Shown here piece by piece: positions 22,206 to 34,396 of a stretch of 64,000 bases of DNA. The position numbers were made by a program, and so were the translations under genes. The notes below the pieces were generated by a model. That model was not told the origin of the DNA, made no database searches, and was given only the letters and a program-made list of their open reading frames with translations. The stretch's first letter is position 1, and every line of letters starts with the position of its first letter. The stretch lies in the NCBI GenBank assembly GCA_036785705.1, contig JAWUZG010000363.1, positions 124,001 to 188,000 on the forward strand. The letters are read 5' to 3'. This DNA is from Acanthornis magna (lineage: Eukaryota; Chordata; Aves; Passeriformes; Acanthizidae).

Positions 22206-22277
22206 CTTCTGTATATTCCACCCCATGCAATTAGGTCAGGAAGATGACCTAATTGCAGGGTGTAGAATAAGTAGAAG
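22206..22277. ncRNA. MicroRNA-precursor-like hairpin (candidate)
   Basis: The two arms (22206-22237 and 22246-22277) pair around an 8-nt loop. Twelve perfect pairs next to the loop (TGCAATTAGGTC with GACCTAATTGCA) are followed by a 2-nt bulge, five pairs, a 2-nt bulge, five pairs, a short internal region with two possible G-U pairs, and five more pairs. That totals about 27 Watson-Crick pairs in 72 nt, the size and shape expected of a pre-miRNA; a small palindromic transposon (MITE) is the main alternative. The strand of any transcript is unknown. Confidence 0.4.
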
Positions 22278-25200
22278 CACAAAATGTCCACATTTATGCT
22301 TGTAGAAGCAGAGTCCCCCGAAATGGGGAAAAAATCAGATCTTCCAAGCAGAAAATGAGGATATTTAGCAAAATGCAGCAATGTTCTACAGCAAGTGCAA
22401 CTCACAGCAGCCATTTCTGCCCATGGCTTTGTGACATTGGCAAGTGGTTGCCACGTCACTGCCAGCACAGTGGCCTCCATCTCTTCTCCCTTAGTACAGC
22501 TGAAGAGCTGGTTTTAGAGTATGGTAGGAGCTCACTCTCTCTCCTGCAGATAACCAAGTGCTCCCTAAAGCACAAGATCTGATATGGAGGCACAAGTGGT
22601 ATTTACTCCAAACCTCATTTCAGGCTCATTTAAGATTGATCTGCAGTACAAATGACAAAGTATTTGTCATATATTTCATTTTAGCAAATTTATAAAGTAA
22701 ATGGCACACAAAATCTCATGTAATCCCCTGGTTAATCAAAACTGCTAAAGGGCTTAAATACTTAAAGTATTACAGCTCCAACTTGAAAATCATCTTTTTT
22801 CATGTTTGTTACTTATTTTTGTGCATGGCTAAGATGAGTAAAATCTCGAACCAGAGGGATAACTACTCCCAAACACGCAGGCATTTGGATCCAGATCTGA
22901 ACTTTGTGGTTGGCCTTGCCTCCCACTGGCTGAAGCCCAAACCTCCATTACCAAGCACCCCAAACTGTGATACTGATGAGAACACATGTGGGAAACTTTG
23001 CTCTTACGCACATATAACTCCAAAGTTGTCACCACTTCCCTCTCCACAGCCTTGGCTGTGAATGAAGCCCAGTGGTGCCGCAGTTCATTCTTCCTCCTCT
23101 TTATATTCATATTTTCTCCCCACTTTGAAATATATTTTCATACAATGCCAACTGGAAGCCCTCAAAGCTGGAATGCTTGCTGTCACTTAGACTATGCAAG
23201 GGAGGCAAATTTTATTGGAAACATTCCTTCCTTTCCTTTTAAGTTTTGCTGCTCCCACGCTGTTGTTGGCAGCTTTAGATCCATATCAGAAGAAAAGCAT
23301 GTAAAATGCATGCAGTTAGGCAGTGGTCCTCTAAGGCACTTCATGTGCACAAATATCTGCAGCTGTGCACTGCTTCTGATCTGCAGGAGACTTCATATGG
23401 GCACTGAGATCAGCACACATCAAATCCCTGTTATTAAACACATGTGTCTTTAAAGCAATGAGCCTTAATTCCTGTTAAGAGAGTCCAATAAGAAGAAGAA
23501 AAATAAATTATATTCGCCCCTAGCAGAAGGGAAATGACAATCTCATTCTCTCTGTTCAGGTCATACCAGCCCGGAAATGCAAGAACATAAAAGACTAATA
23601 AGGCTTATAGTGAGATGTCTTAAAAATCCTGAAGTACACTTAGCATTCAAATAATATTTACAGTTTTTTCCTCTCTATATATAGCCAGATGTCTGTTATG
23701 ACTTAACACTCTTGGTAGGCAGCAAGAACAGTCAGCTAAAAGCCAAAACTAAGTGCATTCAGATTCCTACCTGATGTATATTTTTAACCATGAAGATGAG
23801 AAGCTGGGAACAAATTAACAGGCAAGGTATTAATCTCAAAGCACATTTATATTGAGTTTAACTGTCTTACTGAAAGTAATCCTTATAAACTAAGGAGCAC
23901 AGAGCATAACAAAGGAGAAGCTAAGTGATAATTAAGGAGTCGCTATATGCAAGTGAGACTAGCTGACGCAAAAGTCCACTTTGGCTTCATGCCCTGAAAT
24001 CATATGCTGCAAATGAAGTAAAAACACGAAGGAGATTGATGGAAAAGCCAATGAATAGTAACACTTCCTTGCAATTATTATTTTTCTTTCTTATATATGA
24101 ATTGAGATATAACTCCATGCTGACCTTTGAAATACATGCCTAAAAAGTACAGCATTTTAGCCCTGAGTTTAGGAAATGTAATGTAAGATGAGAGACTTAG
24201 GAAGGCATACAGCAATAATTCGCAGGAAATACTGCACTTCTGTCATGTAATTTTACAACCAACATAAATTCATATGGGTACATATTTCAGCTGGCTTCTA
24301 GAGAGCTACCCATCGTACAAATCCCCACTGAATGGAGCAGCCATACACCTCAAAAGATATTGGCATTAGTAGAACCATATCTTGCAGCCTTGCTCATGCA
24401 GAAATTCCTACCAACACCTTGAGAAATGTTACTGGTACAAAAAATTTAGGACACAACAGAAAAGCTGGCAATATGCTGAACAGAGGCCTCTTTCTTTTTC
24501 TAGACCCTGCTTGCCAGGTTACTGATAAAATCAAATCTTTATACATGGTTGTGTTTCTGCCCTGCTTTTGAGATTTGCACTCTATGTGCAAATCTATATT
24601 TGGGCCTTTATCCATGGCTGTGCACAAGGTGTTTCAGGACATCTCTCCAGCCTGAGCACAAGCCCTAGAGGATCCAGTGGTACTGATGGGCACAGCAACT
24701 CACAAAAGACTCACAGCTATCATCTACAAGGAATATTCAATGATATGCATAGAACAGGTTGGTGATTCCTACCCTAGCACCCTTGTGTTTCTAGTGAATA
24801 TATAGATCCAACAGGACACACACCCTGGCAAAAGTTTAGATATTTCTGATTTTACTTACAGAAGGACAAAGTCTTGGTGGTTACATTTAGCAGGGAAATA
24901 AAAGAATTGCTGCTTTTTAAGTCTTTTAATACTGGATTTTTAAATAATTCATTCTACATGTATAATATGTAATTGAATTATCCTAGGCAACAATCAGCTG
25001 GAAAAGGCTGGAGATTTTTTAGGGTTATTTTTGCTTTACTTCCCAGTGTAGTATAATCTTAAATTGCAGATATGGGTATCTGACATTATACTATGCCAAG
25101 AAAAACCCTTCACACTTCCATTTATTTTTTCTACTCAGCAGATGGCCACTTAGTGGATGCAAGCTTCTGCACTGAGGTGTATAAGAGCTGCTCTTATAAC

Positions 25201-26420
25201 CTTTATCTTTGGAGTGAGGTAGGCTTGGTACCTTTTAGTTACTTTCCTTCAGTGTGAGCCTGCCACTGAGATTTGTTTTCTTGTCCTTGCTGTGAAATTA
25301 TGAGTCTTGGTTGTGTTTGTTTCAAAAATACTGCAATTGATAATATATACAAAGTTCTCCTTGCAAGGCAGTCCCTAACCAATTCACAGGTAATATAAGT
25401 CTCTTTCCTAAAGCTGATGTCAGGAATATTTTGTCACTTGAAGTGAGGCAGAAACAAGCTTCAAATTCACATTGATCACCCCCTCTCCAAAACACTGACA
25501 TTTCAATTCCTATATCCCTCTGCTGCACAACTGATAGGCCTGGGCAATTCATTCTTGTTTTCCTGCATTCCCAATCTGCCCTTACCAGCTGTCCTTACAC
25601 TGAAAACCAACTCGTGTTTGCAACTGGATGCGTAAAATATGACTTAAAAAAACATACCAGTAACAGTGAAGATGTGAATATGAAAATACTAAATGCCAGA
25701 CTGTTGTTGACTTTGATATTTCATGTTTGATGAACAAACTGGGATTCCCAAGTTGAGGAAGTGGTAATTAGCATGGTGGCTGCCTCAAGTACACATCCAT
25801 CCCTGTGAACAGGATAGTCCTGATATCTGTTAAGAGGTAGTAATAGACTGCATTCTTCATCCTTCTAACACCTAAAGCCTTATTGTGAAGGTAACACACA
25901 TGCAACTTGTGATAAACCTGCAAACCCCAAAGTCCTCTTAGTGGCATCAGCCCTGTTCATATCAAATGAGCATTTATTTTCCTTAAATTCAGAAATCATG
26001 TGATGACTCATCAAGTATTGGCAAAGCTCTCTGCAGGCAATAAGAGAGTGGTGAGTAGAACAGAGACTTAGTGGATGTGTTGAAAATGCCACAAAGAACA
26101 ATGTGTAACCAATGTTATTTGGCATATATGCCCATATTTTATAGTACAAGGTGTTAGTAGCTGTCTGTCAAGGAATAAAAATATAACAATAGTCATGATG
26201 TCTTGTACCACTCCTCTACCTTCTCATAAAGCATAAATACTCAGCTTTTACCTCCATGTTTAAGAATCGGTGATATTACAGTAATATTTAGAACTTCTTT
26301 ACCTTAAGCAGTAAAAATAACTTCACTGAGGAATTATGAATTCAACTTCAATGGCCAAATTAAGGATTTGGTTTCAGCTCAACATTTTCTTGGGACCTGC
26401 TTATTCAGTAATTATATTCA
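22278..26420. other. AT-rich DNA without recognised genes
   Basis: Nothing beyond chance open frames (longest 155 codons at 22986-23453, without domains). A nested fold-back lies at 25046-25096. Confidence 0.5.
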
Positions 26421-26441
26421 CAAAACAAAACAAAACAAAAA
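26421..26441. repeat. (CAAAA)4 simple repeat
   Basis: Four CAAAA units followed by A and five C. Confidence 0.9.
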
Positions 26442-26861
26442 CCCCCAGGACTTCTTAATTTTACTGAACTTTTACAGTTCCTCCCAGTCTTTCCTATGAG
26501 TTTTTTAATCAGTGGAGTCATTAAACTGAAGGAATTCTGCATTTGTCTGCACAGTAAAGATCGGATTGTGATCACATACTTCTTTTACTATGAATTTTTC
26601 CATCTTTAGACAAGGACTAGGGAAAAAGGATAGAGCAGTTAAATAAGAAAGAAAAGTAAGAAAAATATAAACCCAAGCATTTAGTCTTAATTCAGATTAT
26701 TTTCTGATGTACCTTTTTATACAAAATTCATCATAATTCACTCTTTTTCCTTGGTCTTGCTGAAAAATATGTTAAGAAAAATTGCGTCTGCCTTGTCTGA
26801 GAGAGCTGGTGCATATTAAAAAAATCTATGGGTCAGTGAAAATGGAGTTTTATGATAGAAC

Positions 26862-26926
26862 ACAAAATACGGTATAAAAAAGTATACAAAATACAGTATA
26901 AAAAGTATACAAAATGTAATAAAATA
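26862..26926. repeat. 22-24 bp tandem repeat, three units
   Basis: Units begin ACAAAATAC at 26862 and 26886 and ACAAAATG at 26909; the first two share GTATAAAAA-GTAT. Confidence 0.88.
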
Positions 26927-29900
26927 AGAGGAAGCAAAACTTGCTACAAGCAAATTTCATCATTTCATACTGTGGTGCATCTGCATAAAACAGCAGCTGG
27001 AACTGCTCTGCAGCCTTTATAACCTTCTGTTCGTGGTTCTCAACACACGGAGTTACTGGCGTTGTATGTGCACAGAAACTGCCACACCATTATCACACAG
27101 GAAAGCGAACACATTATTATTTTCTCCCTTTTCTCCCATCCCTAGCTAATGTCTCATCATAACAACCTCATCAGCTATCACCGATAATCTGCCCTACCTC
27201 TTATCTTCATCTCAAATGCAACTCAAAAAATGACTCTAAGGTAATAACCATGGCCAGCCTGGCTGTGAGCTGAAGGCAGACAGGGAACTGGGAAAAGCAG
27301 CACGTGCAAAAGGCTGACCTTCAAAAGAGCCATTTGCAAAACGTATGTGCTGCCATAAAATAACATTAAGTAACCTTTCCTGTGCTGCTGCTCTCAGTTT
27401 CACACCGAGGCTGATCAACACTGCCCTGCAGCACCCACACACTCATGAAGGTTCCTGGTTTAAAGTCATTTAGCCTAATAATACCACTAGCTTGAAAATA
27501 GCCTAGTGTACCCCACAGAGGTGGCAACAAAGCAAAAGCCAAGCCAGGCCAGACAGCCCAAAGTGTCCCCCCCAGCAGATGACCCCACTGGCTGCCTGGG
27601 ACAGGCACGACCCCCACCTGCAGAAACCCTCAAAGACAGAAGCACTTTCTGGGCCAACCAGCTAGACCGTACAAAATGAAGTTGATGTGGTGAATTCAGT
27701 GAATTTGGTACTTCTGTGAAAGGAGTCAGTTTTCCCTCCACCCTGCCCATCTATAACTTTGTGGGGAAGAGATTTTGTTTTATAAGTTTTGTTTCATAAA
27801 TAATGGCCTATGCCCATGAGACATCATGGGACTCGCCATAACTGCCCTGGTGCCAAGGGATTCTTTTCCTAATATATACCTGAATATTAGACTGCAGGGC
27901 CCTGCATTCCCTCAACTTGCAGAAAACACTCAGCAATATTATCCAGACCAAAGAAGCTTGGGTACACAGCACGGCTTCAGCTGGAACTCTACTCCATTCA
28001 CCCACAGTGGGCTAACGACTGCAGCTCAGAGCATGAGGAGCACACAATAAAAAAAGAGTTTGAAGACAACTTTTTTCCTCCACACCACTCATTTACTCTC
28101 CCTGGTGTTGCTCAGGCCTCACAGCTCCCCAGTTCACAGCAGGAACTTCAACCCAGTGTGTTATGACAGGCATATTCCAGTGGCTAAGGCAGCCCCACTG
28201 GCAGTCTTATTCACAAACTCCTTCCAGCATTTCAAAAATTAAAAATAAGCTGATTTGCCATGCATGTGAGATACTTCTTCCACACACAAGTCCACCTGCA
28301 AACAGAAATTTTAAATGTTCCTTTCTCCATTACTTATTCCCTCCATACTTTGTGCTTATACATTGTGGAGCACAGAATGATCTGTTGTTCATTTAAGAGC
28401 TTAAAAATCCATACCAGTTTCCCGGAACTAAAGCCAACACACTGCTTTACTCAAGCGAGATCTACTCCACAAAACACAATTACCCAGCAATTGACTACAC
28501 ATCAATGGGACAGCACATGATTAGACAACAGTGGGGAATCCTAATGATCCCCTGTGAGAATTAGGGGAGTGCAAGCCTCTCATTTTCTGCTCCATGATGT
28601 GTAGATGAAAAGCGCACTGGAAAGAATACAAAATGAACGGCAGTATTTCTGTGCACATCCTAACTTCATTCCCATGGGAATGTGGAAATCTAACAAGACC
28701 ATGATTATCACATGGAAGACAAAAAAACCACTGACCATAATGTCTTATTTAAAAGCACAATGACTTGTCCACATCTTTAGCCCTGATGTTTTCAAAGTGG
28801 CTCTTAGACACACATACTCAACTCCAAAGTATTTGGGAGCTCGCCAACATCCACAGGTAGGTGGCAGATCCACTGTGCCACAGCTCTAGGGAAACTTCAC
28901 CTGACTCTGAGTGGAGGATTACTCCTCTGACAGAGCACTGCAGTGGAATTAATACAGCTCTCCCAAGGCCAGACATAGTGCAACAGCGTGCTGCAAGGAC
29001 GCTGACCAATATTTATTTGTTTATTCCATTCCCCATCACATGGGTAGGGGAGAGTTTGAACCATGCATATGGGTTTCTCTAATCTTCTGAAGAAGAAAAT
29101 AATTTCAAAATGAGCTATAAACCATGATTTCACACTCTATTCACTTCAACCCAGGATATATTAACATCCCAAGAGAGATGTGAATGTTACCAAAGGCTGT
29201 CAAATTAACAGAAATACATTGACAAAAAGGATTAGGCTATGTTAGTGCAGCATTAATGGTGCTAAGTGATGGAAAAGCATGGCCTAGCTTACAGCAAAAT
29301 TCCTTTTTTCCTGTTCACAAAAAGAAATGCAATTTCTGTCACCTGATTTTTGTCCTTGCTTGATTTGTTTGACATATTTTAAAGGGATTCTGTGGCTTTC
29401 TCTTTCATGGTTCTTTCACAAACAGTACTTTACAAGGTTTGACACATAAAAACTCCTCAACAGAGCTGATCAAATTGCTTCGCAGTTTTAGGAAATTTAG
29501 TGATGCATACGCTACAATACAAATTCAGCAATTATACAGGGAAATTAGGGCAGCAATGTCCAGCATGTGTAATTTTAGCAAATACCTCCTGTCTGGTGTG
29601 TACTATCTTCCAGTAACTGGATTTTTGACTGCTTTAGGTCTCCTGTGTCACACAGTAAAAAAACAATGTTTCCCTTGTTCCCTGGGCAGCCAATTTTGTG
29701 GAGCACATGCCAACATTATCAATGGGATTTGCCATACTAGATTAACCTCATAGTTCACCTTGTCCAGGACCAAGTGACTAATGTTATCCATATGGTATTT
29801 TCAAATATTACTTATTTTGCCACTCTCAGTAAGCCTAGTTTGATTTCCTTTCTTGGCAACAGATGTGCATTGAACAGGGCTCTCAGTGAGCAATAGCTCT

Positions 29901-31867
29901 CTAAAATGTAGCTCAGTTTTCTCTTGTTAACTTCATCCTCTCCCAAAGCATTCTTATCCCACTGCTCAATTGCTGTGCATTTAGTAAGCTTCCTTCTTTC
30001 TTTAGTTTTTCCTATCAATACAGTTCAGTAGAAAGCAGTATGTTTTGAAGACTGTTTGAAGGAATTAGATGGCTGATTTAGCCTGAAACTTATTTATTGT
30101 CATGTTTGGTGATGATCAACACTGAAGAAGTGACAGTAAGGTACTTTTTACACTGCTCTAAGCTATAGTCAGCAAGGGACTGGGAGAGAAATTACTGGAA
30201 CATTTCTATCTTCCCAGCATGCACAAATATCTACTGTTGTTGCAAGCATCTGAGACCTGCAGGTCTGGCTCAAAGCTGTCTCTCCTTCGACTGCTCTGAT
30301 TCTGTGCCGAAATATCTCAGGTAGTCAGAAGAATCTGACAGCACATCTATCTTCCTGTTATTTATACTCACCAGTGTAGTACTTGAGCAGTTAATGATAA
30401 CACGCAGTGTACCAACACCAATGTCCTTTGGCAAACATCACTTAGGACACTTCTTTTGCAAGCTGTACACATGTAAAGTGAATATTTCTCTTCTACTTGA
30501 GGAAGTAATAAAGCCTTGGAGTCAGAGACATTAAATTTACTCATCTATTGGGAGAGTTAGAAGATGAAATACAAAGGCTGCTATGCTGTATTTTGGATGA
30601 CCTTAGTTCTAAAGCACCCATGACTATGTGATGTTGTTTGCTCCCTGTCTCAAGTCATTCCCTGTACATTCAATTAGCAAAAATAATTGCTTCATCACAA
30701 ACTGAATAAAAATGCCAAGACCCATTTAGAGACAACAGCAATCATTAAAAAAAACCCATCTGCAGGAGAGCTGAAGGCATTTCAAATACGCATATGAGAT
30801 TTAAAAATAGAAGAACACTTCAGAGTGTTCCAACTGCAGACAAAATCCTGTTTAATTTCAAAGGTGGCAGGGTTACTAATGCATCAGCTACTTCAAAGAC
30901 AACAAAATAAATTGCTTTTTTAAAACACTGGCAGTTCCTTCCAACATGATGGGAAATGCATAAGATTTACCAAATATGAAATGTAATGTGCACAGGTTGC
31001 TCAAAAGATGCCTTAATTTGCATGAGGGAGCATTACAAAAGGCATAACTTATCATCACAGTTAGGCTTAGCTTTGGAAATTGCTGTTCAGTCATGAACCT
31101 CAAATAGTCAACCCACAAGGCCATCTCTCCATTTTATTCCCTAATGCTGGAAAAATAAAGTGTTGTTTATATAGCTGGAAGGCTTTGCTCTATTATAAAA
31201 CACAACAGGAGAGTAATTTATTTAATATCATTATTTAGCATGTGCATGACCATAGATAAATAGCAATCCACTGAAGAATTTAAGGCCTCCCCTGAAATAT
31301 TTTTACAATCCTCTCAAAACCAATGAACTTTTGACTCGGGACTGGGTTTTGTTTTCAACAATTATTTTTCCTAAATCTATTAGCAAGCTCTTATTAACCT
31401 TTGCACTAAATGCAATTAAAAACACAATACCATGCACACAGGAAGGGCATATGCCTGGTTACTGGGATCCTCATTCTCAAGCTGAGATGGCAAAAGTTGT
31501 TCCTCCACGTTGAGTTTTACTGGCTCCATACAGCAACTCGCCAATGAAGTTGCCAAATAAAATATGAAAAGCTATGTTTGGTTTATGGTTGAAAAGTTTT
31601 CCTTGCATTTAGGAGCTCATATAAACACAACACCGCATGGATAACAAAGTCTGAGCCCCTAGGCTTCTAAGGCGTGCTGTGCTGTGTCCTTTGGATGATA
31701 TTATCTCGATGGATCATATTGTCACCTGAAGTCTACCCATTTTAATGAAATTATAGTTTACTCTATGGATCAGGTGATCTTTTAAGATGCTTTCAGAAGA
31801 TGAGCATAAGGAAATATAAAATGAAAACATTCAAGTTTATCAACAAAAACCTGAAGCCTGTGTTTCC
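26927..31867. other. AT-rich DNA without recognised genes
   Basis: No feature supported. Open frames are all under about 105 codons. Confidence 0.5.
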
Positions 31868-31891
31868 AAAAAAAAAAAAAAAAAAAAAAAA
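31868..31891. repeat. Homopolymer A24
   Basis: 24 consecutive A. The sequence before it is not a recognisable retrocopy. Confidence 0.95.
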
Positions 31892-32775
31892 TTTGAGAGA
31901 AGAAGCTGAGAAACTGCAGGAAACCAGAGAAACACATAATTGTTTGCAAATAGTGGCTGGGTAAATAAATTCAGGCACAGGCTTGGTACACACTGTGTGA
32001 TAGGGGAACAGTTCCCTTCCAAGTCTGAATTTTCATCAGGACACGCACATCTCCATCTGTTGCAGAGCCAAAACAAGAATTCAAGCTCGACAACTGCTTT
32101 GAAATTGAGAGGAACTGCTACCAGGACATTGAGCGATAGTGTAAACCATGTAAAAGAATTATTCTTAATGATTAGTGTTTTATATATGATGGCTATTGAT
32201 CCAGTTACTGGATGTGTTTTACAGGGAATGGAAGTACTCCGGGGGAAAAAAAAGAAGATAATAGTGAGTAATAAATGGAACTTTTAAGTTTTTTTCTACC
32301 ACTTGCATATGTATGTATAGATATATGGTATAATACTTAAATCAGTGTCTCCAGGTTCTGCCAAACAAAAGAAATGTCAAAGTAGTAATATCATACTTTT
32401 CCTATTAATAAAACAAGAGGATACTATCACCTTTCAGGAGTGGGAAGGCCTCATCATATTCTGCCTTCCTCTCCAAATTCATTGAACAGTAAATATTTCA
32501 AAGGGCTCAATCTTGTTCATTCACTCCTTTTTTTTGTGCAGCTTTGTATAGCTCCTTTGAAGCAGCAGTCCTCAAAGGATCAGACACTGAGTTTTCTAAT
32601 CCTGTTTCAACTTCTCAGCAAGACTTCTGAGTTATGTTAAAGATTAGGCAACATTTTTTCTGTGCTGAGGCCTTCTAGGCATCTGAACAAGGAATGAGCC
32701 CCCCAAATACGCTAAACAAAGGTGACATTGCTGTTAGCCATAAAACTCCTTAAAGGAGATAATTTCTATTAACAA
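31892..32775. other. No gene seen
   Basis: AT-rich sequence with no supportable feature. Confidence 0.5.
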
Positions 32776-32892
32776 GAAAAAAACCAAACTAACAAACAAA
32801 CAAAAAAAAACCCCAACCCCCCCAACAACAAAAAACCCCCCAAAACAAACAACAAAAAAACCCCCGCACCAAAAAACAAAACAAACAAACCG
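32776..32892. repeat. A/C-only low-complexity tract
   Basis: CAAA units mixed with A-runs and C5-C7 runs; almost no G or T on the plus strand. Confidence 0.93.
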
Positions 32893-34278
32893 TTATTTAA
32901 ACCAGCCCTTATCATGCCATCTGAATCAAAAAACATATGTACATAACAAACTTCTACAATCAAGTAAATAGGAAACAACTGGGATTTTAGCAATTGTGCC
33001 ATATATGAAAAATGTTCAAAAAAGGGTCAAAGTGCGATCCACTGGGGGATGGAAAGCCAAATGTTCCTGCAAACTCCTTCCTTAAAATGCTGTTATGTTT
33101 AGCAAAGGTTGTAAACAGCCCACTCTCAGGTATAAAGTATGGGGTGTGAATCCTACCACAACAACCCTACAGGCAAGTATTTTCTGTAAATACGTCTTAT
33201 TCCAGGCAATTTTGAGCACATGTGGACATGGGTGGATGTGTGTGTGTATATTTGTGTGTGTGTGTATGTGTGTGTGCCTGGGCACATTGGTGAGAATAAG
33301 ACCACAATGTTATGAACCACCACATCTCACAAGTTCAGAATTTCAAATTTCAGCTGCACTGACAGTGTTAGTTAAATTATTCTTTATCAATTTCTGTGAA
33401 ATATTTGGTGACACACAGGATGGAGATTTTTTTTTTTCTCAAATTAAGTAGAATGACTCCTGCGTAGCTGTTTGGGTTACTAACATCAAGCAAATATGGC
33501 AAATTTCTTCTCTAAACATATTCCCTCTCACCCCTCCTGTAGCTGAGGGATTTTACAGGGGAACTGACAACTCAGGCTGCTGAGTTCATACCCACACAAA
33601 GGCTCCTGCCCAGAAGGTGTCAGGATGGGACTGTAACAATAAAGGTAAGCTCCAAGGTAAAAGATATGCTGCTGACCTCTAAGTGTTCCTTTGAGATGTG
33701 GGGCCATATGGAGCTCACAGGAGGGATGTGTGCTGGCACCAGGGGAGATTCTGTCCTAGCAGTAAATGCAGAAGGCATGCTGCCAGCCACCTTCCCTTCA
33801 TACAGTCAGAAAAGGGGCACAGAGGGGACCTTTCTCTCAGCCAAAGAGGTCCGAGATGAGATCAAACCCTTCAACAGAACTGTAACAGGAGAAAATGTTG
33901 CACGTGTACACACTAGTGGCACATTTCAAAGTCGAAGAGACACAAGTGAGTATCCTTCTGATATCCAAGTGAGTATGCCCTTCTCCTTTGGATGCGAGTA
34001 TGAAGTCATTCTGTGAATGGCTTCAGTGTGCAAAGCCATGACATGAACAAAAGCTGAAGCACAGCCCCTGCCAAGTCCAGCATTGCTCCCAAAACATCAA
34101 CAGTGACACACAGAACTCAACTCCAACTGGTGCTTCAGGCAGCTGCCCTGCCAGCCACTCAGACAGGGAGATGAAGAAACCTTGAGTTTTTCTGTCTGGC
34201 CTCCAGGGAAGTGAGCAGTCATAATCTGAAATGTGAGAACAATCCTTTCCGTTGTAAGAATTCCACTGTGACAGTTTG
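32893..34278. other. No gene seen
   Basis: Moderately AT-rich. It contains a GT microsatellite (33237-33276) and an open frame of 116 codons (33666-34016) without domains. Confidence 0.45.
33237..33276. repeat. (GT)n interrupted microsatellite
   Basis: Three GT blocks broken by ATATT and AT. Confidence 0.9.
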
Positions 34279-34396
34279 GTGTTTTTTTTTTTGCTTTGGG
34301 TTTTTTTGTTTGTTTGTTTGGTTGTTGTTGTTTTTGTTTGTTTGCTTGTTTGTTTGTTTGGATTTTTTGTGTGGTTTTTTGTTTGTTTTTTTTTAG
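34279..34396. repeat. G/T-only low-complexity tract, (GTTT)n-rich
   Basis: GTTT units and T-runs with almost no A or C. Complementary in composition to 32776-32892. Confidence 0.93.

Noticed and set aside
22052..22480. 142-codon minus-strand frame
   Set aside because: It overlaps the fold-back and borders a tandem repeat; composition shows no protein domain.
31868..31891. A24 run as the tail of a processed pseudogene
   Set aside because: No coding sequence precedes it and no flanking duplication is visible.
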